From: Neolewinella agarilytica
Lineage (GTDB): Bacteria > Bacteroidota > Bacteroidia > Chitinophagales > Saprospiraceae
Assembly (NCBI RefSeq): GCF_900110645.1
Contig: NZ_FOFB01000004.1
Span: forward strand, 1 to 64,000
Direction of reading: 5' to 3'
DNA: 64,000 bases
Every line of letters begins with the position of its first letter. The stretch's first letter is position 1. Below the pieces are notes generated by a model. The model worked only from the letters and a program-made list of their open reading frames with translations, made no database searches and was not told where the DNA came from. Shown here in pieces: positions 47,301 to 56,150 of this stretch. The translations under genes were made by a program, and so were the position numbers.

Positions 47301-50300
47301 GTCTTAGTGATGGTTTGTGTACATCCGGCGCTGTTTTCAGTCGTTAAAGTAACCGTGTAATTAGCGGGCGCGGACGCGGGGAGCCAGGTATGTTGCGGGC
47401 CATTGCCGCTGAAGGTCGCGCCGTCGCCGAAGTCCCAGAACCAGCTGATGACGTTTGTGCCCGTACCCGTAAAGGTGGCCGGCTCTCCGTAACACACCAT
47501 GGTTGGGTTGAAGGTGAAATCACTATCCGGCAGGTTGCTTACGGTAACCGTTTGCACGCTAACCGACTGGCAAGTACCGTCGGATACCGTCAGCGTTACG
47601 GTATAACTGCCGTTTGCAGCATAGGTATGCATCGGGTTTGGTCCTGAGCCAGCTGGGCTGCCGTCGCCAAAGTCCCAGGTATAGGTAACCGGGCCGGACG
47701 TGAGAGAGAAGTCTACCTGTCCCTCATCCGCGAAGTTTACTTTACCACAGTCTTCGGTGTAATCGAAGTCGGCCAGCAGTGGGTTGCAGATTTTAATCCG
47801 AAGCTCCCGGCCACACTTAATGGTGTCAATTGTAGTAACCTGTTGTGGGTTACCATTGGCATCAATAACAGTAGTTGTTTCCGTTTTGTAGCTGTAAACG
47901 AATATCTCACTGTCTACGTCATAACAGCCGACACCCGGTAAGCGGATCGTAAGTGAATCCCGGTCAGGGTCGTTATCACCGCCACTGCCTAGTATTTGAG
48001 TCTGGTAGGGTAAGTCCCATCCATGACAAACAACACTGTCGCCGGAGTAAACAGCTACCAGGTCATAAATGTCACAATCAGGCATGCGTTGTGTTGCGGT
48101 ATACTCATGAATCTGAGAAATCGGATCACTCACATAGGGGTCTCCACAGCAGCGCTCGTGAATAATGAAAATAGGATCGGAGGTCTCCGTACAGCCTGCA
48201 GGGTCGGTGGCGACCGCTACGTAGGTGTATCCTGAAATGGTAGCATTAAAGGTGTGGCTGAAGGTCGTATTTCCCGTAGCTGCAGGCCCCTGAGATATGC
48301 CGTTGCAGAACCACTCGATCGTATTGGCGGGGTCAGTGCTTGCGGTCAGTACGGATGGTGGAGGCACGGGGGTGTCATCAACACAGTGTTGACGACGGTC
48401 AAAAGTGTTGATGCTGATGGGAGGCCCATCTACTTCGTTGACCCGGTAAGAAGCAACACCGGGGCAGCCATTCAGGTCAACGGTGTTCACCACATAGATG
48501 CCTTCCGTTGTTACGGTTATCGATGGGGTTGCCGCTCCGGTATTCCAGCTTTGGCTGCTGAATAAAGCGCCGTTAATGGACAGTGTCACGGAACCACCCG
48601 GACAAAGCGTGCCTGTTTGTGTAATCACCGGAACGGTGGGGGCCGTCAGGGTAATATTCTGGGTCAGGGTTCTGGTTTGCCCGCAGAGGGTCATCACCAG
48701 CGTAATGGTGGCTGAGCCAGGGTCGTTATTCCATTGAATAGTAGGGGTGGCAGTATCTCCGTCACTAACAACACTTCCCAACGTGGCCGGGCTAATACTC
48801 CACTCATAAGTCGTAGCCGGGTCTTGTGCTTCTGTGATTCCGTAGACAGCCAGGCTGTTCGTACAGGAAGGAATATTGTTGATCTGCGGGTTGGCAGTAA
48901 ACTCCTTACTACTCAGGGTTACACTGGCTACTTCTGACTGACAGAAAGGAGCTACGTTCATCTGTCCGTAGGCCGTTACGGTTCCGCCAGTGGTAGAGGT
49001 GAACGCTGCCGTAATGGTAGGGCCACCGTTGCCGATCAGAACGTTGCCCGGTGAGACCGTCCAGAAATAGCTGTACCCCGGTGTCGGGCTGGCTATCGTA
49101 AAGACAACAGGTTCGTTTACACAGTAATCAGATGGCCCACTGATAGCAGGCGTTACCGCCTCGGATACAATGACAACGATGCTTTGTTTACTAACACAGT
49201 AATCTGCCGGACCAGGAGTGTCCGCCTCCGCTGTAATGACGTAAGCCCCGGGGCCAGGTAATAAAGACCAGTCAACGATATAGCTGGAACTGCCCGTCTG
49301 GTCAAAAGCCGGGAATCCGTCAATGTACCAGTTGAAAGTGGCACCGGCAAAGTCTCCGAAGGCCGAATAAGTAACCATGTTGTTGACGCAGATTTGCGTC
49401 GGTCCGGTTATATCAAAATCTCCTAAAACAGTAACGGTCAATTCTGCTCTGCCGTAGCAGTCGTCCCCCTCATGATTCGGAAGACCCGCCAGGAAGCTGC
49501 TACCATATTCCCCTACGAGGGTGTAGGTGCCGGGTACCGTAGGCCAGGTGACATTCACGATATGCCCGGTTGCCGGGCCGTTAAAGAAGCCACCATCCGG
49601 TAGTGCCCATTCATACTCCGTGGTCATCCATTTGGGAAGCTCGTAGCTGGCTGATGCGCCCTTACATACTTCCGTGGGGCCGCTAATGGTGCCAACCGAG
49701 GAAATGATCGGGACGGTCACTTCTGTAGGATAAGGACAGTAGGGAATATCACAACCCGTAACGGCCAGGGACAGAGTGCCGGCAGGACCAGCCCCCCACT
49801 GTACCATGATGGTGTCCGTTCCTTGCCCACTGGTAATGGTGCCGTTAGGAGAAATGCCCCAAACGAGTGAGCCACAATTGGTCGCATCGGTCCAGTACTT
49901 ACTGACGTCGCCTTCACAAAGGGTGGAAATCCAGAAGATTCCCGGGCCGGGAAGTGGGTCAATGGTTATGTCGTAGGAAACAGAGTCCGTACAGCAGCAA
50001 GCCTGGCTACCGTCCGGGTTAGTGCCTTCAGAGGTCGCATAAAGGGTCACGGTATAGGTGCCTGGGTTGTCGTAGCTATGGGTAGGGTTAGTAACGTTCT
50101 GTACGGTGTTGCCGTCTCCGAAGTCCCAGTCAAAAGTAGCGGGAGCACCGGTGGAGGTATTGTTAAAACTCACGTCCTGCCCGAGGCAGGCGTCCGTAAC
50201 GGCCGTAAAATCTGCAATGGGGGAGGGCGTAAGCTCTACGCACCAGGTGCGCGTCTGAATAATGTTCCCCGCACCGTCAAGGATGTCAACGGAAAGAGAT

Positions 50301-50905
50301 GCGGGGGAAATGTCTTCCCACGCAACCTGCAATTGCCCCGGCAGGCCGGGGTTGTAGTTGACCGTGCCGGCGGCCGCCGGGCTAACGGACCATACGTAGG
50401 TCAGACCCATAGACTGATCAAACAGATAGGTCGCCGTACTGAACTCACAGGCACTGATACAGGTCGGTGGGTTCTGACCAGGCTCGCCGGTGGAGTTGTC
50501 TCCGGAGAATTCCTCAAGGTCAATCAGGCCACAGTCTGGCTTTGGACATTTTATGGTAAGGTCCACTAATTGAAAGCCCAGTAGTTCACCCCGGCCTCCG
50601 TCTTCGTTTCGAAAGTAGACCCCCACCTCAAAAGGCTCCTGCGGCCCACAACATCGCTCTTCACTACCGTCGGGATTAAGGATGAAGACGCCTTGTTCCG
50701 TCACTCGGTAACAAGGCGTTTCTATCCGGTCAGTAATGTAGCTGATCCCTGCGGGAACATCGTCTTTTACGAGGTCTATAACCAGGTCTGAACCTAAGTC
50801 GGCACAAATGGTATCAACGGGGAAATCAAATTGCTGTGCCTGCAGGCCCCAAAGGCCGCCGCAAAGCAGAAAAACCACGAGTAATAAACGGTAAGTGTGT
50901 TTCAT
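44342..50905 (-). CDS. Giant PKD-domain cell-surface protein with T9SS sorting domain
   Basis: 2187 residues. The signal peptide ends GGLWGLQAQ. At least three clear PKD domains are visible by the WDFGDG motif (near residues 260, 1090 and 1180) with HSYDNPGTYTVTL-type endings. Many PKD/Ig-like repeats without the full motif (ISGPSDYCVNEPVVF type) lie between them. The C-terminal third is Cys- and Asp-rich (PEDC, CCFDI, CDPC). The protein ends in a T9SS type A domain (FSYPNPTDDELFLEISG, IFTIDGRPLQTF, LKPGAYLIRGE). It resembles SprB-like gliding or adhesion proteins in build. It is the largest gene in the window and stands alone. Confidence 0.85.
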   Translation of the reverse strand: MKHTYRLLLVVFLLCGGLWGLQAQQFDFPVDTICADLGSDLVIDLVKDDVPAGISYITDRIETPCYRVTEQGVFILNPDGSEERCCGPQEPFEVGVYFRNEDGGRGELLGFQLVDLTIKCPKPDCGLIDLEEFSGDNSTGEPGQNPPTCISACEFSTATYLFDQSMGLTYVWSVSPAAAGTVNYNPGLPGQLQVAWEDISPASLSVDILDGAGNIIQTRTWCVELTPSPIADFTAVTDACLGQDVSFNNTSTGAPATFDWDFGDGNTVQNVTNPTHSYDNPGTYTVTLYATSEGTNPDGSQACCCTDSVSYDITIDPLPGPGIFWISTLCEGDVSKYWTDATNCGSLVWGISPNGTITSGQGTDTIMVQWGAGPAGTLSLAVTGCDIPYCPYPTEVTVPIISSVGTISGPTEVCKGASASYELPKWMTTEYEWALPDGGFFNGPATGHIVNVTWPTVPGTYTLVGEYGSSFLAGLPNHEGDDCYGRAELTVTVLGDFDITGPTQICVNNMVTYSAFGDFAGATFNWYIDGFPAFDQTGSSSYIVDWSLLPGPGAYVITAEADTPGPADYCVSKQSIVVIVSEAVTPAISGPSDYCVNEPVVFTIASPTPGYSYFWTVSPGNVLIGNGGPTITAAFTSTTGGTVTAYGQMNVAPFCQSEVASVTLSSKEFTANPQINNIPSCTNSLAVYGITEAQDPATTYEWSISPATLGSVVSDGDTATPTIQWNNDPGSATITLVMTLCGQTRTLTQNITLTAPTVPVITQTGTLCPGGSVTLSINGALFSSQSWNTGAATPSITVTTEGIYVVNTVDLNGCPGVASYRVNEVDGPPISINTFDRRQHCVDDTPVPPPSVLTASTDPANTIEWFCNGISQGPAATGNTTFSHTFNATISGYTYVAVATDPAGCTETSDPIFIIHERCCGDPYVSDPISQIHEYTATQRMPDCDIYDLVAVYSGDSVVCHGWDLPYQTQILGSGGDNDPDRDSLTIRLPGVGCYDVDSEIFVYSYKTETTTVIDANGNPQQVTTIDTIKCGRELRIKICNPLLADFDYTEDCGKVNFADEGQVDFSLTSGPVTYTWDFGDGSPAGSGPNPMHTYAANGSYTVTLTVSDGTCQSVSVQTVTVSNLPDSDFTFNPTMVCYGEPATFTGTGTNVISWFWDFGDGATFSGNGPQHTWLPASAPANYTVTLTTENSAGCTQTITKTITVNPSPNDDVIAASNGLIICDGDDTDLSVLPQAGATYEWSTGATTNVITVSTAGTYDVTITTSDGCERVIDAVEVQVVPLPDISWSGNPFICDNGSTTLKALAGGGHTYSWLDASTGMTGSGMTFQVDYHPSAPVHDIILKVTNAYLCTSETTIQVEQVISPTPVLTVTGGLCEGDGSLIQVTNPQTDVVYTWNTGETGLSIFTYQAGVYTVLATNTITGCTGSDAVTIYPLPDICIVPTGCYETCAPDTLHGPAGDYTYAWYKNGSLVGTDMDLIVNMSASYSVVVTDNVTGCFSVSDSLYLEVIDCDSTDCDDLVTIVKEYTQDNPTRDCCYELSYTGLPNGVYAIEITSTDANLTAIPGSENPFFGYVGMPDASTIQLASDGGLSTPLPTDMNVQSALAFCPSNATNNPQTILIQYLDADLQVICEEEIITECPAEPDCIYVTTDTLYCSPDGGLILDFTVCVPSDLTFNIGYIQLQDASAEAGVDLPIGIPLSPAMIPGECRSLSINLSELVPGEEFCYKLVGHSGDPAIDPSALCCSDQEPRCLDIPFCDPCEDLAVDIATADDEGCCFDIFLVDNATFADFDAIDLCIIDGDGTLSVFGNLGDPIVGSVNTGGTTATFVPAGGGLLPDGFFQLPRICIDDNTVRDHTIEIKWMKDGEVICRDTVMAECDPPCGYLTEDTIVCEGDQYVWSGLITNTSDHPMSQAYISFDDPALAAYNTTIVFGSVLNTGDSESININIGAPASPGEEICFTVTLHELNDEDDHLNCCHFEVCITMPDCEISQPCSCDDDDFEALVAQGFSVNLVGPSAFDYELLPKADFRECDVFRWRVRRVNPSTGWQVVGTQENQLYTFPGNFDYRIQMIVTRTADNGEVCQSFRYRSLDLREAVSSRPTFEVFSYPNPTDDELFLEISGQLEGATVTNLQIFTIDGRPLQTFQTKALQTGSLEALRLNVSDLKPGAYLIRGENAGTTWTHRFIKR

Positions 50906-51051
50906 GATCGGGATGATTTAGTGGTGAAGTTCTACGGGAAGATCGTGTCTGAACGTGAATCTTACCCTTCAGGCAAAAAAAATGCTGTTTCTTACCGGTA
51001 AAAGCCACTGGCAAAGCGGCAACGACTTGTTCTTGGCCATCCTGATATACT

Positions 51052-51156
51052 GGGCGCGGGACCGCAGGTGCAAAGGGATGTTTAAAAAAAAGCACAGTTG
51101 GCTGACATTCGGTCATTGCTCCTCAAAAACGTCTCTTTGCACCTGCGGCAGCGCCC
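51052..51156. repeat. Divergent pair of dispersed TGCACCTGCG elements
   Basis: A reverse copy (GGGCGCGGGACCGCAGGTGC, then AAAGG, 51052-51076) and a forward copy (CTTTGCACCTGCGGCAGCGC, from 51135) lie about 60 nt apart in the gap 50906-51227 between divergent genes. Nothing else is recognised in that gap. Confidence 0.6.
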
Positions 51157-51227
51157 GGTTCTTACTGTGCAGTGGCCAGCTGAATTCCGCTCTTTAACTA
51201 TCCTCGCGAAATTCTTACCTTCCCGAT

Positions 51228-52316
51228 ATGATCGATCGACTTTACATTGCCGCTACTTCCCAGCACGTTGGAAAAACGACCTCTACTTTAGGCTTAATGG
51301 CCGCGATTCGGGCCCGGGGGCATAAGGTTAGTTACTGTAAACCGGTAGGGCAGGAGTTCGTGGAACTGGGAGATTTGCGGGTAGATAAGGATGCCCTGCT
51401 CTTCGCCAGAGGTATGGATTTTGAACTGAAAGCTGACCTTCACAGCCCCATAATTATCGGCAGGGGAGTTACTTCAAAATATCTGGATGACCCGACTAAA
51501 TTTGACCTGGCCGGTCCCATAACTAAAGCCAGTCGCCGGCTTCAGGCCGAGAACGATATCGTAATTTATGAAGGTACCGGCCACCCAGGTGTTGGTTCCG
51601 TTTGCGACATGAGCAATGCGCAGGTGGCACAGTTGCTGGATTCTCCCGTTATTATGATCGTTGAAGGAGGTATCGGTAGTACCATCGATAAATTGAACAT
51701 GAACCTGGCTTTGTTTCGCGAAAAGCGGGTGCCTGTTCGGGGGGTTATCGTTAATAAAACCCGGCCTGACAAGCTAGAGAAGGTGCGCAAATACCTGGAT
51801 ATCTACCTCAAAAAATTAGGGATTCCTCTTCTGGGCGTAGTCCCTTATGAGAAGACGTTGTCTAACCCGATTATGGCAACCGTCCGTCGGGCTTTGGAAG
51901 GGAAAACCTTGTTACACCGTAGTCAACTCAATAATCGGGTGGAAAATATTGCCAGTGGCAGCTTGCTGGCACAGGCAGAAATTGATCACCTCAAAAATCT
52001 GCTCATTCTGGTAAGTCGTCGCCGGTTGGAAGAAGCGCTGGCTGCTCTGCAGGTCATTCTGGAAGAGCGTAAGCTTCCGGGATCCACGATCTCAGGCATT
52101 ATCGTGACCGGTGAAGACCATAAGGTGGCTGACCTGCCTCACCTCGATTTTCTGATCGAACACAAGATTCCGGTCATTTCCTGTGCGCTGGATACTTATG
52201 GTGCCGCAGTGAGGATTAATCAGATGGAGGTGAAAATCAACCTCAAAACACCCTGGAAAATCAGGCGTGCCGTAGAGCTGATCGAAGAACACGTAGATAT
52301 GGACCTGTTGCTTTAA
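51228..52316 (+). CDS. BioD-like/Pta-N-terminal-like P-loop ATPase
   Basis: 362 residues. Dethiobiotin-synthetase-like fold as found at the N-terminus of phosphotransacetylases (COG0857 type). P-loop AATSQHVGKTTSTLGLM, a switch-like YEGTGHPGVGSVCDMSNAQV and IMIVEGGIGSTIDKLNMNLA, then GVIVNKTRPDKLEKVRKYL. The C-terminal 120 residues continue into a DRTGG-like region (HRSQLNNRVENIASGSLLAQ). No acetyltransferase domain follows, so it is a stand-alone version. A regulatory or cofactor-related role is likely but unspecified. Confidence 0.75.
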   Translation: MIDRLYIAATSQHVGKTTSTLGLMAAIRARGHKVSYCKPVGQEFVELGDLRVDKDALLFARGMDFELKADLHSPIIIGRGVTSKYLDDPTKFDLAGPITKASRRLQAENDIVIYEGTGHPGVGSVCDMSNAQVAQLLDSPVIMIVEGGIGSTIDKLNMNLALFREKRVPVRGVIVNKTRPDKLEKVRKYLDIYLKKLGIPLLGVVPYEKTLSNPIMATVRRALEGKTLLHRSQLNNRVENIASGSLLAQAEIDHLKNLLILVSRRRLEEALAALQVILEERKLPGSTISGIIVTGEDHKVADLPHLDFLIEHKIPVISCALDTYGAAVRINQMEVKINLKTPWKIRRAVELIEEHVDMDLLL

Positions 52317-52398
52317 GCTCGGGCCGTCCCTTTGCCCTGTGGTCATTTAATTTTTGAAGAGGTCTCTTACCGTCAACAGATAATTGGGGCATATAAAA

Positions 52399-52454
52399 AG
52401 CGGTCAGCTGTCAGCAGTGAAGGCTATTTGCCTGACTACCGACCGCTGACCGCT
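52399..52454. repeat. Inverted AGCGGTC heptad array
   Basis: Left arm AGCGGTC, AGCTGTC, AGCAGTG; right arm GACTACC, GACCGCT, GACCGCT. The arms pair around an 18-nt loop between the convergent BioD-like and LysM genes. Confidence 0.65.
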
Positions 52455-52526
52455 CGTGCAAAACTTAGTCATCCCTGATGTAAGGTCAGAGACGATTCTC
52501 AGTTGCCATTTAAGAGAGGAGAGGGC

Positions 52527-52928
52527 TTAGGAATCTGCGCTGCGACCTTCGGGGAAAGGGATAACGAGCTCCTGGCCTGGGAAAATTTTGTTGGGGTCTT
52601 CCAGGGTGTCGGAGTTAGCGGCGAAGATGGCTTTGTAAGCCATCACGTCACCCAGGTAATCCTTGGCGATGAGCGAGAGGCTCTCTCCCTTGTCTACCGT
52701 ATGGCGGGCGTAGATGGAGGTGTTACGAACTTTGATGTCTGCTTCAATGTCGAAAGGGTTTTCTCCGCCGATGCGCTTGATTTCATCCCACATCTGGTCT
52801 TTCTCGTGCAGGTATTCTACGGTTCCTCCAACGCGAAGCCGGCCGTCAGATTCTTCTACGTAACCGTCCTGGGCGTTGAATTTTTCACCGAGGGTGAGTA
52901 CGCTGCGATATTTGTCCTGTAAGCTCAT
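52527..52928 (-). CDS. BON-like plus LysM protein (Kbp/YgaU-like)
   Basis: 133 residues from ATG 52928 (MSLQDKYRSVLTLGEKFNAQ); a start at 53015 would add an unlikely Cys/His-rich leader. The N-terminal part is a small BON-like domain (GRLRVGGTVEYLHEKDQMWD). The C-terminal 50 residues are a LysM domain (HTVDKGESLSLIAKDYLGDV, PNKIFPGQELVIP). No signal peptide is seen, as in E. coli Kbp, a cytoplasmic potassium-binding protein. The orthology is plausible rather than certain. Confidence 0.8.
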   Translation of the reverse strand: MSLQDKYRSVLTLGEKFNAQDGYVEESDGRLRVGGTVEYLHEKDQMWDEIKRIGGENPFDIEADIKVRNTSIYARHTVDKGESLSLIAKDYLGDVMAYKAIFAANSDTLEDPNKIFPGQELVIPFPEGRSADS

Positions 52929-53049
52929 TGATGAGTTTTTTGATTGAGTAGTAAAAGGGTGTAGGTTACACCCATGAGGTCTAACAAGCCGTAAGGTAAA
53001 TATGTTGGACGGCAAAACGGGAGTTTTGACATATTAAATAGAACGTCAA

Positions 53050-54672
53050 CTACCGTAAGTCGATCGTTTCTTCTACTTCCCAGTTGGGCCTTAATGCTTC
53101 AATATCGAAGCGTTGGATGACCTCGGGCTGTCGGCCGAGCAAGAAGTCCCCCGGATCATACCGCCCGTTTCGGTTGGTATCGGAAATGATTTCCACCCGG
53201 TAAGTTGCGGGTTTCAGCGCTGGGTAGACGACGTCGAAAACAGCGGTGCCCGTGATACTGCGCTGGGTCCCGGCAACGGCGTCTTCCTTATCAAGGAGCT
53301 GTAGGAGGTAAGCAGCGCTGGAGTCCAGGCCCGTTACTTTGAGCGTCAGGCGTCCATACTTTTCCAGGGAGTTTCTGGTATACATATGGCGGAGGGTGTC
53401 AGCGTTCGGTACCTGGCCTGTATTCCGTATCGCTCCGGGCAAAAAGGTGATCGCAAAGCGTTCATTGGCCAGCCCGGAATGGTTAATGATCAGCTTGCCG
53501 GGGTAAACAGAATCCAGCGAATAGCTTATTGGTAAGCGATCAGGAAAGGTGTCTTTTAGCAGGGAAATCCGGCTGGTGTCTACCGTCAGGATGGGTTGGT
53601 TAAAGGTAAAGGTAAGCCCCTCGGCGGGGTTCATGTTTCCGGTAGGGCCTCTCTCCAGTTCGGGGGCTGGCGGCGGTGGGCTGGCGTTGGCGGTAAAGAT
53701 AATGGTGTCTTCCATAATGGTGTTGCGGCCAGCGAGAATAGTATCTGTCTGCGGGTTGGTATAGAAAAGTTTGATGCTGTCATTATGGTCGCGGCGTAGG
53801 TAATCTCCGGCATACTCCAAGTCAATGCCGTCGGCTGCCTGGTTCATCGTCAGCTTGATCAGGCCGTAGGCGGAAGTGTCCGTATTGTTGATCCGGACGG
53901 GCTTCTGTAAAGTCGATAGCCGGATGGTGCCCACCTGGGTTGTTCCGTCAGCGACCGTGATGATGGTGTCAATGAAGCCAACGGCTTGTGGCTGTGAGTA
54001 GCCCTCCAGGTCATAGTAATAATTGGTGGCCGAAGGGTTCCGTAGCAGGGCTACGGCCCGATACCGCCCCGGGCGAATGTTGAAGACCGTGAACTTCCCT
54101 TCTTCGTCCGTCTGCGCAAAGTAGGTAGGGTTCTCCGTGGTTGTGGCGGTATCCGCCAGATTACTGAAAAGAGTGAAGGTGGCGCTCTCGATGGGCTCTC
54201 CGCTATAGTCTTCCACCAGGGTGCCGCTCACCATAGCAGAGTCAAGAATGGGGCCGGTAGCGAAGACGAAACGCAGGTTTTCCGTCGGGTTGCCTTCATT
54301 GAGGTCCTTGATGGCAGCGCCAACGTTAACAACGTAGGTGACGCTGTCGCGTAGCGTCAGCCCGGTAAGCGGGATGATGAGACTGCGGCGGCGAAGCTTT
54401 GGCACATTGTCTTCGCCCAGCTCCAGAGGTGGAGAAATAAGGATTTGCTGCTTGGGGTCCAGTTCGACCCATTCATCGAAGGTGAGGACGATTTCCTCCG
54501 GGCGGAAGTTGGTCTGGAAGTTCGCCGTTGTTTCCTCCGGGACGAGCACCGGCCCCAGCGTATCCCGCGGCCCACCCGTAGGGGAGGTGGGCGTGGCACA
54601 GTGCTGCAGGCTCAGCCACTGAGCCATAAAGAGCAGGAAAAAAAGCAGCAGGGAAGAAAGAGAAAGTTTCAT
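53050..54672 (-). CDS. Lipoprotein with SbsA/Big_5 Ig-like domain
   Basis: 540 residues. The hydrophobic leader ends in SLQHC, followed by the family signature ATPTSPTGGPRDTLGP, so Cys25 is the probable lipidation site. A Big_5/SbsA Ig-like domain comes first (about 50-140: FRPEEIVLTFDEWVELDP). A carboxypeptidase-regulatory-like part follows (EGKFTVFNIRPGRYRAVALL), then further Ig-like domains (LTFTFNQPILTVDTSRISLL). The C-terminal region contains SDTNRNGRYDPGDFLLG. This is a widespread, uncharacterised Bacteroidota outer-membrane lipoprotein. Confidence 0.82.
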   Translation of the reverse strand: MKLSLSSLLLFFLLFMAQWLSLQHCATPTSPTGGPRDTLGPVLVPEETTANFQTNFRPEEIVLTFDEWVELDPKQQILISPPLELGEDNVPKLRRRSLIIPLTGLTLRDSVTYVVNVGAAIKDLNEGNPTENLRFVFATGPILDSAMVSGTLVEDYSGEPIESATFTLFSNLADTATTTENPTYFAQTDEEGKFTVFNIRPGRYRAVALLRNPSATNYYYDLEGYSQPQAVGFIDTIITVADGTTQVGTIRLSTLQKPVRINNTDTSAYGLIKLTMNQAADGIDLEYAGDYLRRDHNDSIKLFYTNPQTDTILAGRNTIMEDTIIFTANASPPPPAPELERGPTGNMNPAEGLTFTFNQPILTVDTSRISLLKDTFPDRLPISYSLDSVYPGKLIINHSGLANERFAITFLPGAIRNTGQVPNADTLRHMYTRNSLEKYGRLTLKVTGLDSSAAYLLQLLDKEDAVAGTQRSITGTAVFDVVYPALKPATYRVEIISDTNRNGRYDPGDFLLGRQPEVIQRFDIEALRPNWEVEETIDLR

Positions 54673-54828
54673 TCGATGATTTTAGCAGCGGAGGGCAGAA
54701 TAGTGATACGACAAGCGGAGCTGCCGTGGTACTCTGCGGAAGGGCAAAGGTTATGAATTTATGCGGAATGAACCCTCATGAGCGCCAGCGTCACAGTAGC
54801 CCAAACTGGAATTAATTTTGCTAAGCCA

Positions 54829-54857
54829 TTATTCAATCGTAATATTGCAATGAATAA
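54829..54857. promoter_or_regulatory. Candidate ArsR operator 1
   Basis: A 29-bp imperfect palindrome (outer TTATTCA...TGAATAA, centre AATATT) directly upstream of arsR. It shares AATCGT-NN-TATTGCAAT with a second site behind arsR (55219-55235), 15 of 17 positions. A pair of matching sites on both sides of an ArsR gene is good circumstantial evidence for autoregulation. Confidence 0.65.
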
Positions 54858-54869
54858 GTAAGCCTCCAT

Positions 54870-55202
54870 ATGGGTCTGACAAAAACTGAGCTCTTCTCGG
54901 ACGAACAGAACGAGATTTCTCTCTTCGCCAAAGCCTTTGGCCATCCCGCCAGAGTGGCTATTCTTCAGTACCTCTTCAAGGCAGAGCAATGTATCTGCGG
55001 AGAATTGGTGGACGAAATCGGCCTTGCTCAACCAACGATATCACAGCATCTGAAAGAGTTGAAGAAACTGGGGCTGATCAAAGGAAACGTTGAGGGAACC
55101 AGCGTCTGCTATTGTATTGACAGCGATAAGTGGGCGGAAATGAAGGAAACAATGCTACAGTTCCTTGATCAGGATGCCCGGCATAAGGGCGCTTGTTGCT
55201 GA
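54870..55202 (+). CDS. arsR: ArsR family metalloregulator
   Basis: 110-residue winged-helix repressor. The HTH is visible in GELVDEIGLAQPTISQHLKE and the dimer/wing part in LGLIKGNVEGTSVCYCI. Cysteines that could bind arsenite occur as CIC (AEQCICGELV, the classical ELCVCDL position), CYC and the C-terminal CC. It is expected to repress the operon and be released by As(III) or Sb(III). It is followed by a phosphoesterase and an Acr3-type arsenite exporter, which support the arsenic assignment. Confidence 0.9.
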   Translation: MGLTKTELFSDEQNEISLFAKAFGHPARVAILQYLFKAEQCICGELVDEIGLAQPTISQHLKELKKLGLIKGNVEGTSVCYCIDSDKWAEMKETMLQFLDQDARHKGACC

Positions 55203-55213
55203 TTTTTTTACCG

Positions 55214-55237
55214 TTATTAATCGTTTTATTGCAATAA
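55214..55237. promoter_or_regulatory. Candidate ArsR operator 2
   Basis: TTATTAATCG...TTGCAATAA, 12 nt after arsR and 85 nt before the phosphoesterase. It contains the same AATCGT-NN-TATTGCAAT core as operator 1, suggesting a second regulated promoter for the two downstream genes. Confidence 0.6.
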
Positions 55238-55321
55238 ACCAATATAGTGGGGCCAGGTGCTCTGGCTGATTTTCGCCTAACCGGGCTTTGGCTTTCTGAA
55301 TTAGCCCCATAATTATAAAAA

Positions 55322-56095
55322 ATGAAGATTATACTGTTCAGCGACGTTCATGCCAACCTGCCGGCACTTGAGGCATTTTTTACCGATGTAGATAACAGAT
55401 CATACGACGCTATCTACTGTCTGGGAGACCTGGTGGGCTATAACATCTGGCCCAATGAGGTAATTGAAGAGATTCGTCGGCGCAAGATTCCCACCATCGC
55501 GGGTAACTATGATTTTGGCATCGGCCAAAGTAGCAATGACTGCGGATGTGCCTACAAAACGGATGAAGAGCGGGCCAACGGGGCAGTCTCTATTGCTCTG
55601 ACCAATGAACTGATTAAGGAAGATAACCGGGCGTACCTGAGAACGCTCCCGGCCCACTTGCGACTTGAGTTTAAACTCAACGGAGAGCAACTGAACCTGC
55701 TGTTGGTTCACGGCAGTCCGCGAAAAATAAATGAATACCTATTTGAAGATCGGGCGGAGAAAAGCATGCTGCGAATCATGAAGCAGGCAGAAGCTGATAT
55801 TCTTTGCTTCGGGCATACGCACAAACCTTATCACCGGATACTGAACGAGGGAGACGATTCTAACCCGCAGTACCGACACGCCATCAACCTGGGCTCCGTC
55901 GGAAAGCCAAAAGACAAGGATACGCGTGGAACCTACGTGATACTGGACATTAATCAGGATGCCTCTGTGTCACACAAGGACAGCATCTCGGTCGAATTTG
56001 TGAAGTTCACCTATGATATTGAAAGGGCCGCTAAAGCAGTGGAAAGCAGTACGCTGCCCAATGCCTATGCGGAGAACCTTCGGAGAGGCTACTGA
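55322..56095 (+). CDS. Metallophosphoesterase in the arsenic module
   Basis: 257 residues, calcineurin-like phosphoesterase (YfcE/MJ0936-like). Metal-binding motifs in order: MKIILFSDVHANLPALEAFF (DxH), YCLGDLVGYNIWP (GDxxG), TIAGNYDFGIG (GNxD, here GNYD), LLLVHGSPRKINEYLF (H) and ILCFGHTHKPYHR (GHTH). It is flanked by arsR and acr3, 55 nt before the latter, and preceded by an ArsR-like operator. A role linked to arsenic, for example in dealing with arsenylated metabolites or phosphate signalling, is inferred from context only. Confidence 0.85.
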   Translation: MKIILFSDVHANLPALEAFFTDVDNRSYDAIYCLGDLVGYNIWPNEVIEEIRRRKIPTIAGNYDFGIGQSSNDCGCAYKTDEERANGAVSIALTNELIKEDNRAYLRTLPAHLRLEFKLNGEQLNLLLVHGSPRKINEYLFEDRAEKSMLRIMKQAEADILCFGHTHKPYHRILNEGDDSNPQYRHAINLGSVGKPKDKDTRGTYVILDINQDASVSHKDSISVEFVKFTYDIERAAKAVESSTLPNAYAENLRRGY

Positions 56096-56150
56096 AAACC
56101 ATAGCAAAAAGGCCCTGTGGCCCACTTACTAAATAGAATCGTTCGGTAAT

